This document shows, piece after piece, positions 47,016-47,115 of a stretch of DNA of 47,115 bases. Both the position numbers and the translations under genes were made by a program. Below the pieces are notes generated by a model. The model made no database searches, was not told the origin of the DNA, and was given only the letters and a program-made list of their open reading frames with translations. This DNA comes from Candidatus Poribacteria bacterium (GTDB taxonomy: Bacteria > Poribacteria > WGA-4E > WGA-3G): assembly GCA_022394755.1 (NCBI GenBank), contig JAGFCA010000045.1:1-47115 (forward strand). Direction: 5' to 3'. The stretch's first letter is position 1, and each line of letters starts with the position of its first letter.

Positions 47016-47115
47016 TAATTTTGATAGTTTATTCAAATAATTGTATACTTAGACTCAAGATAATTATTCATTTACCTTGGAGTCTATTATGGCTGCTAAA
47101 CAATTTAAAGTCATA
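47016..47115 (+). mobile_element. left end of an IS630-like insertion element (cut by window edge)
   Basis: A TA (47016-47017) is followed by ATTTTGATAGTTT (47018-47030), which matches the MITE end GTTTGGACAGTTT (14481) at 10 of 13 positions in the same register. The WD40 frame ends exactly here. A ribosome site and transposase-like start follow 71 bases in. Confidence 0.5.
47089..47115 (+). CDS. probable IS630-type transposase, N-terminal nine codons
   Basis: It starts at ATG 47089 with GGAG at 47079-47082, and reads MAAKQFKVI to the window edge. Many IS630-type transposases begin with a similar M-A-x-K-x-F-K-V. Too short to be sure; the element end just upstream supports the call. Confidence 0.45.

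Overview
The window is AT-rich bacterial DNA with ordinary bacterial signals: Shine-Dalgarno sites, three good sigma-70-type promoters, and GTG and TTG as well as ATG starts. Housekeeping genes are clpB, recX, alaS, lysA and dnaE. They are mixed with genes typical of bacteria that scavenge carbohydrates or sulfated glycans: a GH127 beta-L-arabinofuranosidase, a sulfatase, two enolase-superfamily dehydratases/epimerases, Gfo/Idh/MocA oxidoreductases, an IolE-like isomerase, a ThuA-like protein, LamG-domain secreted proteins, giant WD40 proteins, an S55 (SpoIVB-type) peptidase lipoprotein and a Uma2 nuclease. Inferred from memory of gene content, not from a search, this points to Candidatus Poribacteria or a close relative in the PVC/FCB neighbourhood.

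Layout. 1-107 is the 3' end of an IS630-type transposase. 179-4723 holds two WD40 proteins; the second has an N-terminal sigma-70 region-4 helix-turn-helix and a membrane helix. 4810-9208 (minus strand) holds two lipoprotein-like genes, GH127 and a Gfo/Idh/MocA oxidoreductase. 9417-12017 is clpB, whose true start is an internal ATG, preceded by a sigma-54-like promoter. 12232-14093 holds twin LamG secreted proteins. 14094-15645 has no recognisable gene and contains a 380-bp MITE-like element and palindromic repeats. 15646-17013 holds a ThuA-like gene and recX. 17014-17851 holds a 452-bp alternating A/B tandem repeat that imitates a CRISPR array. 17852-24270 (plus strand) holds alaS, a DUF948/YtxH membrane pair, larB, and an ABC transporter whose permease lacks the usual periplasmic domain. 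24285-28187 (minus strand) holds an iolG/iolE-like pair and the S55 peptidase lipoprotein. 28723-31812 (plus strand) holds an unrecognised large protein, probably helical-barrel, and an alpha/beta hydrolase. 31839-36958 holds lysA, an enolase-superfamily gene and a sulfatase with abutting reading frames, then a divergent second enolase-superfamily gene. 37127-44691 (minus strand) holds a vWA protein, a SNF2 helicase with C-terminal SWIM finger, two small unknown genes and dnaE. 44885-47014 holds a Uma2 nuclease and a graveyard of broken genes: an MMSDH C-terminal remnant, a split DUF5677-like gene and a truncated WD40 gene. 47016-47115 is the 5' end of what looks like another IS630-type element.

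How the genes work together. The sugar genes appear as scattered two-gene cassettes rather than one polysaccharide locus. The iolG/iolE pair, together with the MMSDH remnant (MMSDH is the last enzyme of inositol breakdown), suggests an inositol or inositol-like catabolic capacity that is partly lost or dispersed. The sulfatase-enolase pair fits processing of sulfated acidic sugars. IS630-like sequences at both edges, a MITE-like element with related ends, and small palindromic repeats shared between four intergenic loci show that mobile DNA shapes the non-coding part of this genome.
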